Shown piece by piece: positions 1-9,940 of a DNA stretch of 64,000 nt. Position 1 is the stretch's first letter; each line of letters begins with the position of its first letter. The notes beneath the pieces are model-generated. The model was not told the DNA's origin. It did no database searches and worked only from the letters and a program-made list of their open reading frames with translations. The translations under genes were made by a program, and so were the position numbers. This DNA is from Hydnum rufescens UP504 (Eukaryota > Basidiomycota > Agaricomycetes > Cantharellales > Hydnaceae), in assembly GCA_014904985.1 (NCBI GenBank), contig MU129023.1, forward strand, positions 89,841 to 153,840, written 5' to 3'.

Positions 1-1145
1 GTTCGAGGAGGATTCGCAAGATTATTGCTAGCGGTTTGGTCCAAGCGGTTCTGTTGCAATAGAACTAGAACCTGGAAGGTCCGTCGTCGAAGTCTCGAAG
101 ATGGTGGTTGATTGGGAAAATGGGCGAGGGTAGTGTGGATACACTAATATAATGTAATATCCGCCACAATTTTGTAATGTGCCGAGTTCTCCAGCAATTA
201 TATGTATCGCTCATTGGTGCGTCCGAGAGGAGCGGAGTCGGGGTGAGACTAGTCACGAAAGGGTCCGAATTAGTACAGAAGAATCTCACGGCTTTCTTGG
301 GAAGGGGACTCCGGATCCATCTGCTAGCTGTGTCTGCTCAAAGAAAATAAGAATCTGATAGATCTGAGCCACTGCCCTGTGATCATCTCTTGGAGCGATC
401 AAGCATTGTGTTGAAGGTAAATTAGATGCTGAATGCGGTGCTGCACAGCCGTGTAATCGGTGATGACAAGCGCCAATCCTTGACTCCCAAATCGGGTCTC
501 CCCGGTCCGCGATCCGACCTTTTCAGTTACAATTTTGTCTGATACTGTAAATACCATGATGCACAGCCTCCCAGATAATGATGATCATAATTATCTTGAA
601 TAAATGTATACCGGCGGACCATTGGCCGAACGTCCGGTCACATCTAAGACATCGCAAGTGTAAAGGGGCTGCCGTGGCACTGAACAGAATTAGGGCAGAT
701 CCGGAGACAGCCGGAGGCAGCCTTCAAGTCTCCAAGCCCTACCTACACGCAACCGGTCTGACATGCTTGCCACACCTCCAGAGCTAATAGAGTTCGCTGG
801 GAAGGTGCGTAGTGAGAATGCGGCGTGAAGTCCACCGGACTGGTGCTCTCACAGTCATGAATACACGGCCTTCTCTTATGTAAACATAAGAGGGATCGTA
901 GCAGAGTCGTAGCAGTGGGGAATCACTCTTTATATTTCCTCGTTAATTCTGTCCTTCTCGATGGTAGACAATGGCGGGGTAATGTGGGAAACGGTCGGAA
1001 TGTGTCGCGCCGCCCAAGATCAAAGCAACCGAATTAGACCCATACTGACACTGCATTCAATGTAGCTCTAATCCATTGAGTTGACAATGACCTGAGGCTT
1101 CTAATCCCCCCCAGCTCCGCCCTCTCTACCTTCATCGTGGAGATA
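1..1145. other. 5' flank without recognisable gene
   Basis: I see no convincing coding segment here. Short open frames exist on both strands but none resembles a known family or joins through plausible splice sites. The last ~40 bases before 1146 resemble the sequence just upstream of the other DUF6534 copies, so this is probably the promoter side of copy A. Confidence 0.4.
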
Positions 1146-3135
1146 ATGGAGGGTCCCCTACTCGACATTTTTAGTGGCTCATTCGTTGGTAACCTCCTCA
1201 CTGCTGTGTCGGTCTCCTTCAGCTGTAAGGATGGTCGCGAAAGCTGACCTTGCGTCGTCAGATGCTTTGGTGTCCTCACTATCCAGACCTCTACCTATTA
1301 TCGTGCCTTCCCAGATGACGGAAGGACAGTGAAACTAGTGGTACGCCTGTCCGTATTCCTTTGAAATGCACATTCATCGCTGATTATCTTGTCCTTTCTC
1401 AGGTGGGCTTTTTATGGTGAGTATCGCACGCACTTATCTTGGGACGCGTATCCCTCATCTTCCATTGTAAAGGATTTTGGAAGCTTTTCAACTGTTGGTG
1501 TCCTCTTTTCTGTCCCCTTCAACTGTTGCTAGGACTGACTGCGGAGGCTTGCTGGTGTCCGACAATGCATGCACGTTATACAGTACCTGTGTTACCCAGT
1601 CCTTATATTGGTGGTTTGTCCAAGATTACTATAATCCTTCGGCTTTACAACGGGCGACATGGTGCGTATGCCACCCGTCAGGGCGTTGACCGTTCCTCTC
1701 CCTAGTACCAACTCCCTGTGCTCATGAACCCATTCTAGGCAATTCACAACATTTCAAATCAGTGCGGTGTGTACATTGAGTCGGTTCTTCTTGTTCATGC
1801 CCTTATCTTGACTTGGGCGCTCTCTACTTCTAGGCTTGTGCATCAGTCGTTGTGCAGACATTCTTTGCCCATCGGGTCTATTCTCGTAGGTCTTGCCACA
1901 TATCCTCACTGGAGAACCATCACATTAATAATTCCTCTTGATTGGTATAGTGAGTGCCAATCTCTATCTAGGAGGGTTCGTGGTATGTTTTAGCCCTGAT
2001 GCCTTTAAGAGATCAGTCTGAAAGTTATGCCCTGTGACTTTGTAGCAAGTCCTTGTGTTAGTTCAGTTCGGTCAGTCTTGCCCGATTACCATCGCTGTGC
2101 GATGTACTCACCCTCTCTTATTCCTGCTGCGCTCTAGGATTCGGTGCCGGTTAGTACTCATCTTCGCACGTCTTATGGACTGTTACTTATCGTATTCCGA
2201 ATCGACGTTTTGGCGTGTTGCAGCAAGTGCCGTCAGATCGTATGCATCCCCGTATTCTCTTCGGTGGCGAGGCTACCGCTAACAACTTGGTCGTTTAATT
2301 TGGTCGTATCTCTCACCGTTGCAGGAACATGATACCGACTTCAAGGTGATAACTCCATGGGTCCCCGTGTCATGGCTCACTATTCAAGTGCGTCTTTCCC
2401 ACAGTACAGTATCTGTCCTTGTTTCTGACACACTCACTCTTGGCTTCGCTGATATATGTAATGTGGATGTGTGCTTTCAGGCTGCCGCAGATATTGTGAT
2501 TGCGATATGCATGTGTCTTTTACTGCATCGTCGGCGGACTGGGTTCCAGAAGTGTGTACCCTGATAACATTTTCATTCATCTGCAAATATCTGATTAATG
2601 GTCTCACGCGCCGTTGCGTGGCACAGAACCGATTCAATGATCACGCATATGATATTGTACACCATGGGTACCGGCTTGGCCACTAGCGTTCTCTCGTGCC
2701 TCGCTCTTTTGCTGGTGCGTTTCCGCAGTTTCCTTCCGTTTTTTTTTTAGTATGATAATCCCGGTGCTGAACTAATTTATGGAGACAGTTCGCCAGATTT
2801 CAGCTCCGTTATAGCGTGGTAAGTTACACTCTCACTGCTCATTCTCGAATGAGCATATTTTCTATGGTGTGCAAGACTAAATTAATTAATTCCTTGATCC
2901 TGTTCTAGCCGCTAGGCGGGTTCTATTCCATCACCATGCTCGCCAAGTACGTCCCTCCAATATGCGTCCGTTGCTGAACAATTTAATTCTATGCTTGACA
3001 CGCCTTTGCAGTTTGCACATGCGAAAGGCACTCCGGGCGAGGCTTGATACACCCAGCCTCCTTGAAGTAATTAGCGCCTCGATCAAAAAGAGAGTACGTC
3101 TGAATGTGAGGGATCGTGGGAATGTACGTCTCTAA
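1146..3135 (+). CDS. DUF6534 seven-helix membrane protein, copy A
   Basis: This is a multi-exon gene for a basidiomycete DUF6534-family integral membrane protein of unknown biochemical role. The start ATG at 1146 opens a first helix (MEGPLLDIF..FVGNLLTAV). The next exon, after 1285, carries the family pattern CFGVLTIQTSTYYRAFPDD. A short exon reads LEAFQL, followed by TQSLYWWFVQDYYNP near 1590-1640 (family pattern YW-x3-NYxNP). A further exon near 1835 reads VVVQTFFAHRVYS. The family hallmark ADIVIAICMCLLLHRRRTGF lies at 2480-2555 and is split by an intron from KTDSMITHMILYTMGTGLAT near 2630-2690. The last exon (from 3009) is LHMRKALRARLDTPSLLE and stops at TAA 3133. The exons I followed are open and have GT-AG borders, so this copy looks intact. 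It is the most divergent copy and the only one on the + strand. Exact intron borders in the middle third are approximate. Confidence 0.75.
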
Positions 3136-4111
3136 TGCATATACACCTTGACCTCCGTGATTGTCATGTCGGGGGGATGAGATCATGCCAACTGACACTC
3201 ATCGGGACTTTTTTTTTCTGTTTTTCTAGAACGAGATGTTTCAGGCTGCAAGAATGAATATGGCCAGAGGGGTGCAATGCGATGATGAAGACATAACCGA
3301 TGGTTCGTATTGGATGATATCTGCCTTGGCCATGCTGTTCAATGATCCATTTTTTTGTTGCCGTGGTTAGTCTCATCAGAATAGTGATACAAAAGTTCGG
3401 TTCACTGTGGTTCAGAGCCCTGTTTGGGGAGGGGGGAGGGGGGAGGAACCTGAACCCGAAGCCAAGGTTCCCAATGACTAAGGGTTCCGGTTTGGATGTT
3501 TATGTTGTGTGTTGCGGCCCTGAGAGAACCCCCCTAATTACTCGCTCTCGCTTCCAATGTCTTGATCCCCATCTCTTCTCCCATTACTATAATTGCCCTA
3601 CGGGCCTCGTGTTCCGCTGTTGTATTGACTCCACGTTTTCTTATTTATTAACATGCCTCATGCCTCCTGCGTGCGAGTTCAATTTCACGCTCTTCATTGA
3701 TACCTGGAAACATAACCACAACTGTCGTTAAAAGGATACAGACGCATGTACAATACATCAATGATGAGTGACAGCCCGATAGAGGGGTGGATGAAAGATG
3801 GGAAGAAGGGGGGGAATGAGTATGCGATGATGCTTTGATGAGTAAGATTATACAGAGATTGGGGGCTTCGGACACTAGACCATCCGTCTTCCCCTAGCTA
3901 GAGAGGTGCATCGAAACCAGCGAGAAATAGAGATGCCAGGAGGAAAGTGAGAAAAAAACAGAGGAAAGGAAAACACGAGAGAAACCCCAGGTTGGTATGC
4001 CAGATAGAGAATTGAAAGACCAAACTATTAATATTAACAGGGGAAAAAAAGACGATTAGACCCATTTTGGTAGATCCAAAGGTACCCTTAAGGTCCGGCT
4101 GGAAGACGACC
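3136..4111. repeat. conserved 3' flank of copy A, then unassigned spacer
   Basis: About 3136-3480 is the reverse complement of the sequence that follows the other DUF6534 copies, for example 30900-31150. Shared blocks include the GGTTCGTATTGGATGA stretch near 3301 and the GAGCCCTGTTTGGGG stretch near 3415. The duplicated unit therefore extends beyond the stop codon. A G-rich tract (GGGGAGGGGGGAGGGGGGAG) lies at 3426-3446. From about 3480 to the end of the next gene at 4112 I recognise nothing. Confidence 0.5.
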
Positions 4112-6290
4112 TCAGGCCCATTCACCGCTTTCCCACACGCGACCATGTTCGTCACCGTCCCACCTCCTCGAGCCCACGTCCCATTCAACGACGCTCCTAT
4201 TGGTGCCCACATACATGAATCGACCCGTAGGATCAAAACATAGGCCAGAGAGATGTATATTGGGATTGCAGCGGCTTAGAATGTCGTAGTCCGATATCGT
4301 TGGTTCTGGTGGCCCACAGACTACAAGAGGAGTCTCATAAGAGGGGGTGATACTCGGCCGATGTCGATGTACAGTGCGAATACTGTCGCTATCGTTATCG
4401 TCGCCATCATCATCGCGATATCTGAGATGGACGTCCTCGTCCACGTCTAACATCATCGCGCGCCTGCTACTCGGCATCGGCCCACCCTCGCCGTTCCTGA
4501 AGGCATATCCAAGATGACTGCCTACCTCAGGAAGTGACGGCAGGGCGCTGGAGGGTCGAAGCGAGGGAGAGGCAGGGGGGGAAGACGATGGAGTACACCA
4601 TGGCGCATCGGCAATCCGCATTGGAGGGAAATTTTCTGTTGCATTGGAACGATGGGGGTGAGTTTCGTGATCTGAGGGAGACTTTTCGGATAGCACGGGA
4701 GCCGGATCGGCCCCGAGCTGAATAATAGGTGGAGGCGGAGGTGGGGGTAGCCGCGGGACTCGGATAACACTATGCGTATTGAAAGTCTTGGCGTCAACAA
4801 TGTGTACATTATTGATATGCTAGATTGGAACGAATGCAGTTTGATAAATGGGCCACTGAACGGTGCATAACGAAAAGCGTCACCTCTGTGAAGACTAAAA
4901 TTTCTCGGCCGTCATCCCCCAGAGCAGCGCCTTTCGGGCTGAATTAATGCTCCGGACCCCAGTAGATACAATGGGGTCTGTGTGTTCAAGATGAAAAGCT
5001 GCGGGGGAAGGACGTAGTTGGGGCCGAAGCGGTGGCATCCAATAGTAACCACCATCTCGCCCGATGGTGTACGGGGAACGTCGTTTGTATTTGATCGCTT
5101 CTTGAGAATGAAATTTTGCGACTGGGACTGACGATCGAATATCCCAGACGATCGCAGAACCGCACTGCGACGCGATGGCAAATTTGAGCCCGTCTGAAGA
5201 CCATGCAGTGGAGAATCCGGCATCCTCAGCGCCTGAAGAAACACAAGTGTTTAAACCAAGCCGAACAATCCAGCTCCAGCGATCCGCACCTTTGTATGTG
5301 GCCACCGGTTCAAAAGTTACAGTATCCCCGCCACGAACGTCATATAGGAACACTTCATCTGTGTCTCCAACAGCTACCATGGTCCTTCCATCGGGTGAAA
5401 GCGAGGCTGACCGGATCCCTCAAATATCAGCATGACAATTCACGGAGGAAGAAAGACCCTCACAATGATTGACACATGTCTTCATCTGGACTCCCCCCGC
5501 TTTACTGAGTCCTGGTATCACCTTGTCCGTGTCCGGACATTCGAGATCCATTGTAATATTGAAGACTCGCAAGGAGCGGTCATTATTACTGATGAAGAGC
5601 CTGGGATTTAGTGGCGCCGTGTATCCAACGCCGTCGTAGGCCGATCCATAGGGGTTTGGAGAGAGCGTCAGATTGGTGATAAACATAGAATTGTTAATCG
5701 ATCCCCGGATGAGAGTGGAAAGTTTCCATGGGCCGCGTTCCGGAGCAGAGGATAGCGATGAAATGGGCGTAATGTATATCTGGGCTTGCTGCCCTCCTGC
5801 TGCTATGAGCCCCGATCTGCCAGGAGAAAATAAGCTCAATAATGCGATGACTCGAGTCGCTAAATTAGCGCACTCACCCCGAGGCCACGCAAGTAGGTGT
5901 GAATCCAATACTAGGGAGACGTCTCTCATGCTAACAAGGGAAGAGGATAGGGCGGATCAGTGGACAGCACATGCGAGCGTACATGAGGTAGGCATCCACG
6001 CACCTCGTGCTTGTTAGTAACATTTCTAGTTGCAAGTCCAGCATTTGTCGCATAGGCAATTTGGCCTCTGTCTGGACATACAATCAAATCCCGAAGTTGT
6101 GGGTGGTCGATGTGAATGTTTGCTGGAGCATTATTTGTTGGTTCGAAAGCTAGCGGCGTACTGTGAGGGCGTTATTGATATCAGAGGATGCCAGTAAGTC
6201 AAGAGCAACATTTAATGCACACATAATACCAATTGTCATAATTGAAGTCCTGGGGGCGTAACTGGCGAATGTGTAGCGCGAAAGAGGAGG
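4112..6290 (-). pseudogene. DUF2415 / WD-repeat-like protein, damaged
   Basis: This is a fungal WD-repeat-like protein of the DUF2415 type, inferred from motifs. In transcription order the exons are: about 6290 to the donor near 6229; about 6155-6004 (APANIHIDHPQLRDLIVCPD); 5930-5878; 5816-5464 (SGLIAAGGQQAQIYI, then LFISNNDRSLRVFNI); 5418-4884 (SPDGRTMVAVGDTDEVFLYD, AIASQCGSAIVWDIRSSVPV, GREILVFTE); and 4819-4112 (HINNVHIVDAKTFNTHSVI, LSGLCFDPTGRFMYVGTNR). Introns are short; the one at 5419-5463 is 45 bp. Two defects are visible. Near 4942 the frame shifts by one base between VRSIN and SPKGAALGDDGRE. No in-frame ATG exists between the TATA box and the first recognisable residues. A frameshifted pseudogene is the simplest reading, but a sequencing error plus a missed upstream exon is possible. 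The role in fungi is unknown. Confidence 0.65.
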
Positions 6291-6730
6291 AGGAGGAGGA
6301 GAAGGAGGGAATCTTGTTAATATACCGCGTCAGGCTGCCGGCAGGCGCCGAAGGCGGTCTAGTACTAGTAAGTAACTGTACGTGCTAGAGCAGAGGTAAG
6401 GCTTAAGTACGAAAGTGGTTTTTTCTTTGTAAAGGATGAGGTGGGAGCGAGGGGTGAGTTCGAGAAAGAGGAGGAGGCTAGAGCGAGCCACGCCGGTGGC
6501 GGAAGCAAATGTTCAATCATACTGTGGGGTCCTATGCACCGCGGCCTTAGGAAGAAGTGGCCCACGGATCTCATACCCCGTCCCCACCCCCACTATACAA
6601 AGAAAGAACTGCCTTCGTACTTAAGCCCTACCTCTGCACTAGCATGTACAGTACTTACTAGTACGAGACCGCCCTCGGCGCCTGCCGGCAGCCTGACCGG
6701 TATATAAACAAGATTTCCTCCTCCTCCCAC
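6284..6730. repeat. large inverted repeat (foldback) with TATA boxes in both arms
   Basis: The left arm (about 6284-6436) and right arm (about 6594-6729) are near-perfect reverse complements of each other for ~140 bp. They are separated by ~155 bp that also pairs weakly. Shared blocks include CAGGCTGCCGGCAGGCGCCG, the CTAGTACTAGTAAGT region and GCTTAAGTACGAA. Each arm carries an outward-facing TATA-like box: on the - strand GGTATATTAAC near 6325, upstream of the DUF2415 gene, and on the + strand GGTATATAAAC near 6700. Both are followed by the same CAAGAT-TCC pyrimidine-rich leader. It could be a foldback transposon or an inverted duplication of the gene's promoter. Confidence 0.8.
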
Positions 6731-7753
6731 GGATCTCGTATAGAGCTCATGGTGCGTATTTTATTTGGTCCAAGTTATTCCTCCTCGGTTCGCAACACCA
6801 TTTTAACATGGCTCTCTGGAGAGTTACTCACACCAGCCACGTTGATGTCTGATGCGTTTCTCTCAAAGACAATGTTTATTGGATCCTAAAGCGTCGGGGA
6901 CTGTACCCCTTAGGGATACAAATTCCCATGAATCCATGAAGTGACCCTGTGCTTGAATGAATCCTGAAAATACACTATGTTCTGCACCCTTTCACTCTTC
7001 TGATTGAATCGACCTTGCCACTATTGAGTGACATTGAAGCTTAGTATCTCCCCGTGCCGCGATTAGCAAGCCGGATGCCAAGAGGGAAAATTTTTTCAAA
7101 CAATGGACTGCCATTGGTCCTTATATGATGGTTTGCGCCTCTATATAAAAGGGTGTTTCACGATAGCAAAAATGGTGCCAAAATGGTACTAAAAACAACC
7201 CGAAGCAAATTCAGTTGGCCTCAAAAAGAGATTTTGGGCTTCATTCGAGCTCCATTATCATGAAACCTATCATTGTGTCACGTGGGTGACGCTTTGCCAC
7301 CATTCTGAAGCCACATTTGGGTCCATTGCAGTGCAAAAAATGCTGCATTTGTGGAGGCTCTATTTCATCTATGTAGGTGGTCGTGTATCCGCGGGAAGCT
7401 ACAATATGGTCACGCCGGACCGCACTGCTTCTTGCTTCCTTTTCATGCCTGCTGCAGCTAAGAGACCCCTTGAGCATCAGGCACTACTTCGGCATCCGTT
7501 TCCAGCGGCCTCTAATCGCGTCGGCAGAAAAAAAAGTAGGGGGAATAACGGTACTGGTTCTGTCCGTGGCCTTGATTCCAGTGGTGGTTCTAGAGGTGGT
7601 GCGCAACAAGTGGTGGGGCCCAATCAAGATGAAGGCGAGCTCCATGCGTTGATGATGGAAGAGGGAATTGGGCTTAGGGAAGGGAACAGTGAGCCCGAGA
7701 TGCTGTCGAAGGACGCACGAAGATTGGGAATAGATAAGTCGCCCAAGGAAGAC
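6731..7753. other. spacer with degenerate repeat, no supported gene
   Basis: An open frame of 208 codons runs on the + strand from 7286, but it runs antisense over the last exon of the transporter pseudogene and resembles nothing. Around 7145-7270 the sequence (TTGGCCTCAAA..GGGCTTCATTCGAGCTC..TGAAACC) resembles 29560-29630 in a DUF6534 spacer module and the ends of the Harbinger element, so it is probably old repeat debris. Confidence 0.45.
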
Positions 7754-9537
7754 TCAATCCACTCTCTGGATTGTGTTGACCCTAGCTGGAGCAATCTTCT
7801 TGGAAGCCCAAAATATCTGCAGGGTAATAGTGTAAAATGTGCGACTGAAAAAGATTCGGCGGATTGTCAATCTCACAAAACCGAACCACGAGCTAAAGAG
7901 CGAACTGACTGAGGTTGGAATGAGAACCAGCCATCTCCACGAATGATCCAAGGGGGCGCACTTAGTGAGAGCAAGTCATTGAAAAAAGGAACAGCCTGTC
8001 CAATGACATATGCAGTTACCCAGATAGCTAACGTGATCCTGAATCAGTAGCCCCATCCTTTAATGGTATGATGGCGCCGATGGACTGACTTGTACGGGAA
8101 TATTTGGAAGAAGATAACTCGGGTAGTGATCAAAGAGTATAAGCATCCAATTACTTTGCGGTGCACTTTAAATATCACGATTGACGGATGATCGAGGATT
8201 GCAGATACCCACTGATAATGGTTGGAAGTACCGTGCCAGCAACCGCCTTCCTGTAGTGTGGCAAAAGGGCACCATACGCAGGACTTGTCACGTATTCTTC
8301 GCCTGTCTAGATGGATTGTAGTAAACGTAGATCAGACCTCATCCAATACATGAAGAGGACCAGTGTCACCTTCCAATATATGATGGCGCCTCCGAAAGTG
8401 AGAAGGAGCTCGGCGGCCATAGATATATATAGGGCCTTTGGGAAGTCTTCGGGATTCCGCATGTCTCCAATAAACCTTTGTTGTTTGCAGTACAGTGAAG
8501 TTAATTTTCCATCATCGGACAAGGCTACGAAAACATACGAAGGTATCATCTATTATATAAGCTACCTATCAGCACCGTCGATAAATCTCGAAAAGCTGTA
8601 CCCACTGACCATTTGACCAACATAACCGTATGTGATATTAAGAACTTGAACGGTACCGAGGCCTTCAACGAATGTACTTCCAGGAGCGGCCCATGCACGA
8701 ATGGTAATGGGGTCGCCTTTGTATCCCGCTGGGTGGTCCTGGACGCCAGCAACTGACTATTCTCAGGCAATAGGACTAATTGCATATCATCAAGAATGCC
8801 AGACGCACAGATCATGGTAAGCAGTAAGGCTATGAACATCGTGCTGGCAGCGATGATCTCCAAAGCGCTCATGTGCTTGAGGTCGCGAAAAAAAGAGCCA
8901 CAATACATTAGTATCGTAATGACGACGGCGAAAACTTGGGTGCAGACGGCCCAGCTGAGAGTGTATTCAAGGCCACTGACCCTGCTACGTGTCCGAAACA
9001 AATCGGGCTCGGAGTAGGACAATATCTCGTACAGCAAGACCCACGGAATGTAATACCATGATGAGGATATTATTGAGGGCCAGACCAATAAAGGCTGCCC
9101 ACCAGGCTAAGCGACTAGCTCTTCCGCCCCCAAGTAAACTATTTAAGGCAAGTGTATTTTATAGATTAACTTCGAACAGACAAAAGCTTACTTAAAGGCG
9201 ACATCGCATATATCACGAGTATAAGAGAAACGCATACAATAAACCCAGAGAACCCGAGACGTGTACAGAGTTATGAGCCCGATAATAACAGTAGTGATAG
9301 CACCGTCTGCATTCCAAGAGTGGCATAAGACGATGGGAAAGACAAGATGGCGAGTATTACATATTCGAGGAGCAGCAGCCATGCAGTCTGTTGCCAGGAG
9401 AGCGTCTTCTCAGAGATAGTTGTGGGTGATAATGCCGTTCCATCTTCAGGTCCAGGGCCGCACCCATTCACGGTGTGCTTTTCAATATCCGTTGGATTCA
9501 TTCTCGACGAGAGGTGTTTTTCGCTCAGGGAAGTCAT
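7754..9537 (-). pseudogene. amino-acid transporter (Aa_trans family), decayed
   Basis: This is a relic of a fungal amino-acid/auxin permease (PF01490) that would have had about eleven membrane helices. Reading from ATG 9537: a hydrophilic N-terminus, then SWQQTAWLLLLEYVILAILS (helix 1), ITTVIIGLITLYTSRVLWVY, RDICDVAF, an intron, then WWAAFIGLALNNILIM, VCTQVFAVVITIL, FRDLKHMSALEIIAASTMFI, an intron, GVQDHPAGYKGDPITIRAWA, IGDMRNPEDFPKALYISMAA (near 8450), EEYVTSPAYGALLPHYRKAV, VIFFQIFPYKSVHRRHHTIK, ITLAIWVTAYVIGQAVPFFN, and SSLFSSWFGF-IFWASKKIAPAR, ending at TGA 7754-7756. The domain order is collinear with the family. At least two single-base frameshifts (near 9310 and 8955) and an in-frame TGA at 8044-8046 (where WFRI would be expected) argue that it no longer works. 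Its start faces the Asi-like gene across about 400 bp. Confidence 0.75.
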
Positions 9538-9940
9538 CGTGACGAGAATCGACCTGCAGGGAACAAACACGCATCTCGTTAAGTACAGTAGTATGGCGTC
9601 ATCCCGGCACAATCGAGTGGCTATCGGAGGCAGCACGGCTAGCCATGGCATGCCGGGCCCACGAGAGAGGGAGAGAAAGAGATCGTCGCTTACTCTTCCA
9701 TACTGAATACGCTTCATCTTACTCTGATCATGTGCACTGCCAACGGTGGGAATGAGTGCTGGGGAATAATTCCATTATCCCCTACAGCGGGTCTAAAAAT
9801 ATTCATTCCTACTGAGGAGGAGAACCGGACTGTAAAGTGCACATGCACGGACTCTCGAGACTGTAGTAAGCGTTCAAACGACGCAAGTTGCCGGAATGAG
9901 GAATTCTATGTTCAATTGAACTGCCACTGCACACTGGAGC
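9538..9940. promoter_or_regulatory. shared divergent promoter interval
   Basis: These 403 bp separate the start codons of the transporter relic (-) and the Asi-like RING gene (+), so both promoters must lie in or near here. I do not see a clear TATA box. The interval also contains unrelated short open frames. Confidence 0.4.

Noticed and set aside
3342..3731. 129-codon + strand frame after DUF6534 copy A
   Set aside because: Its first part is the duplicated 3' flank found non-coding elsewhere, and a poly-G tract crosses it.
4534..6017. Several + strand frames of 63-114 codons
   Set aside because: They are antisense to the exons of the DUF2415-like gene, which carry clear family motifs.
7286..7912. 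208-codon open frame on the + strand
   Set aside because: It runs antisense over the last exon and preceding intron of the transporter relic, resembles no protein and has no supporting context.
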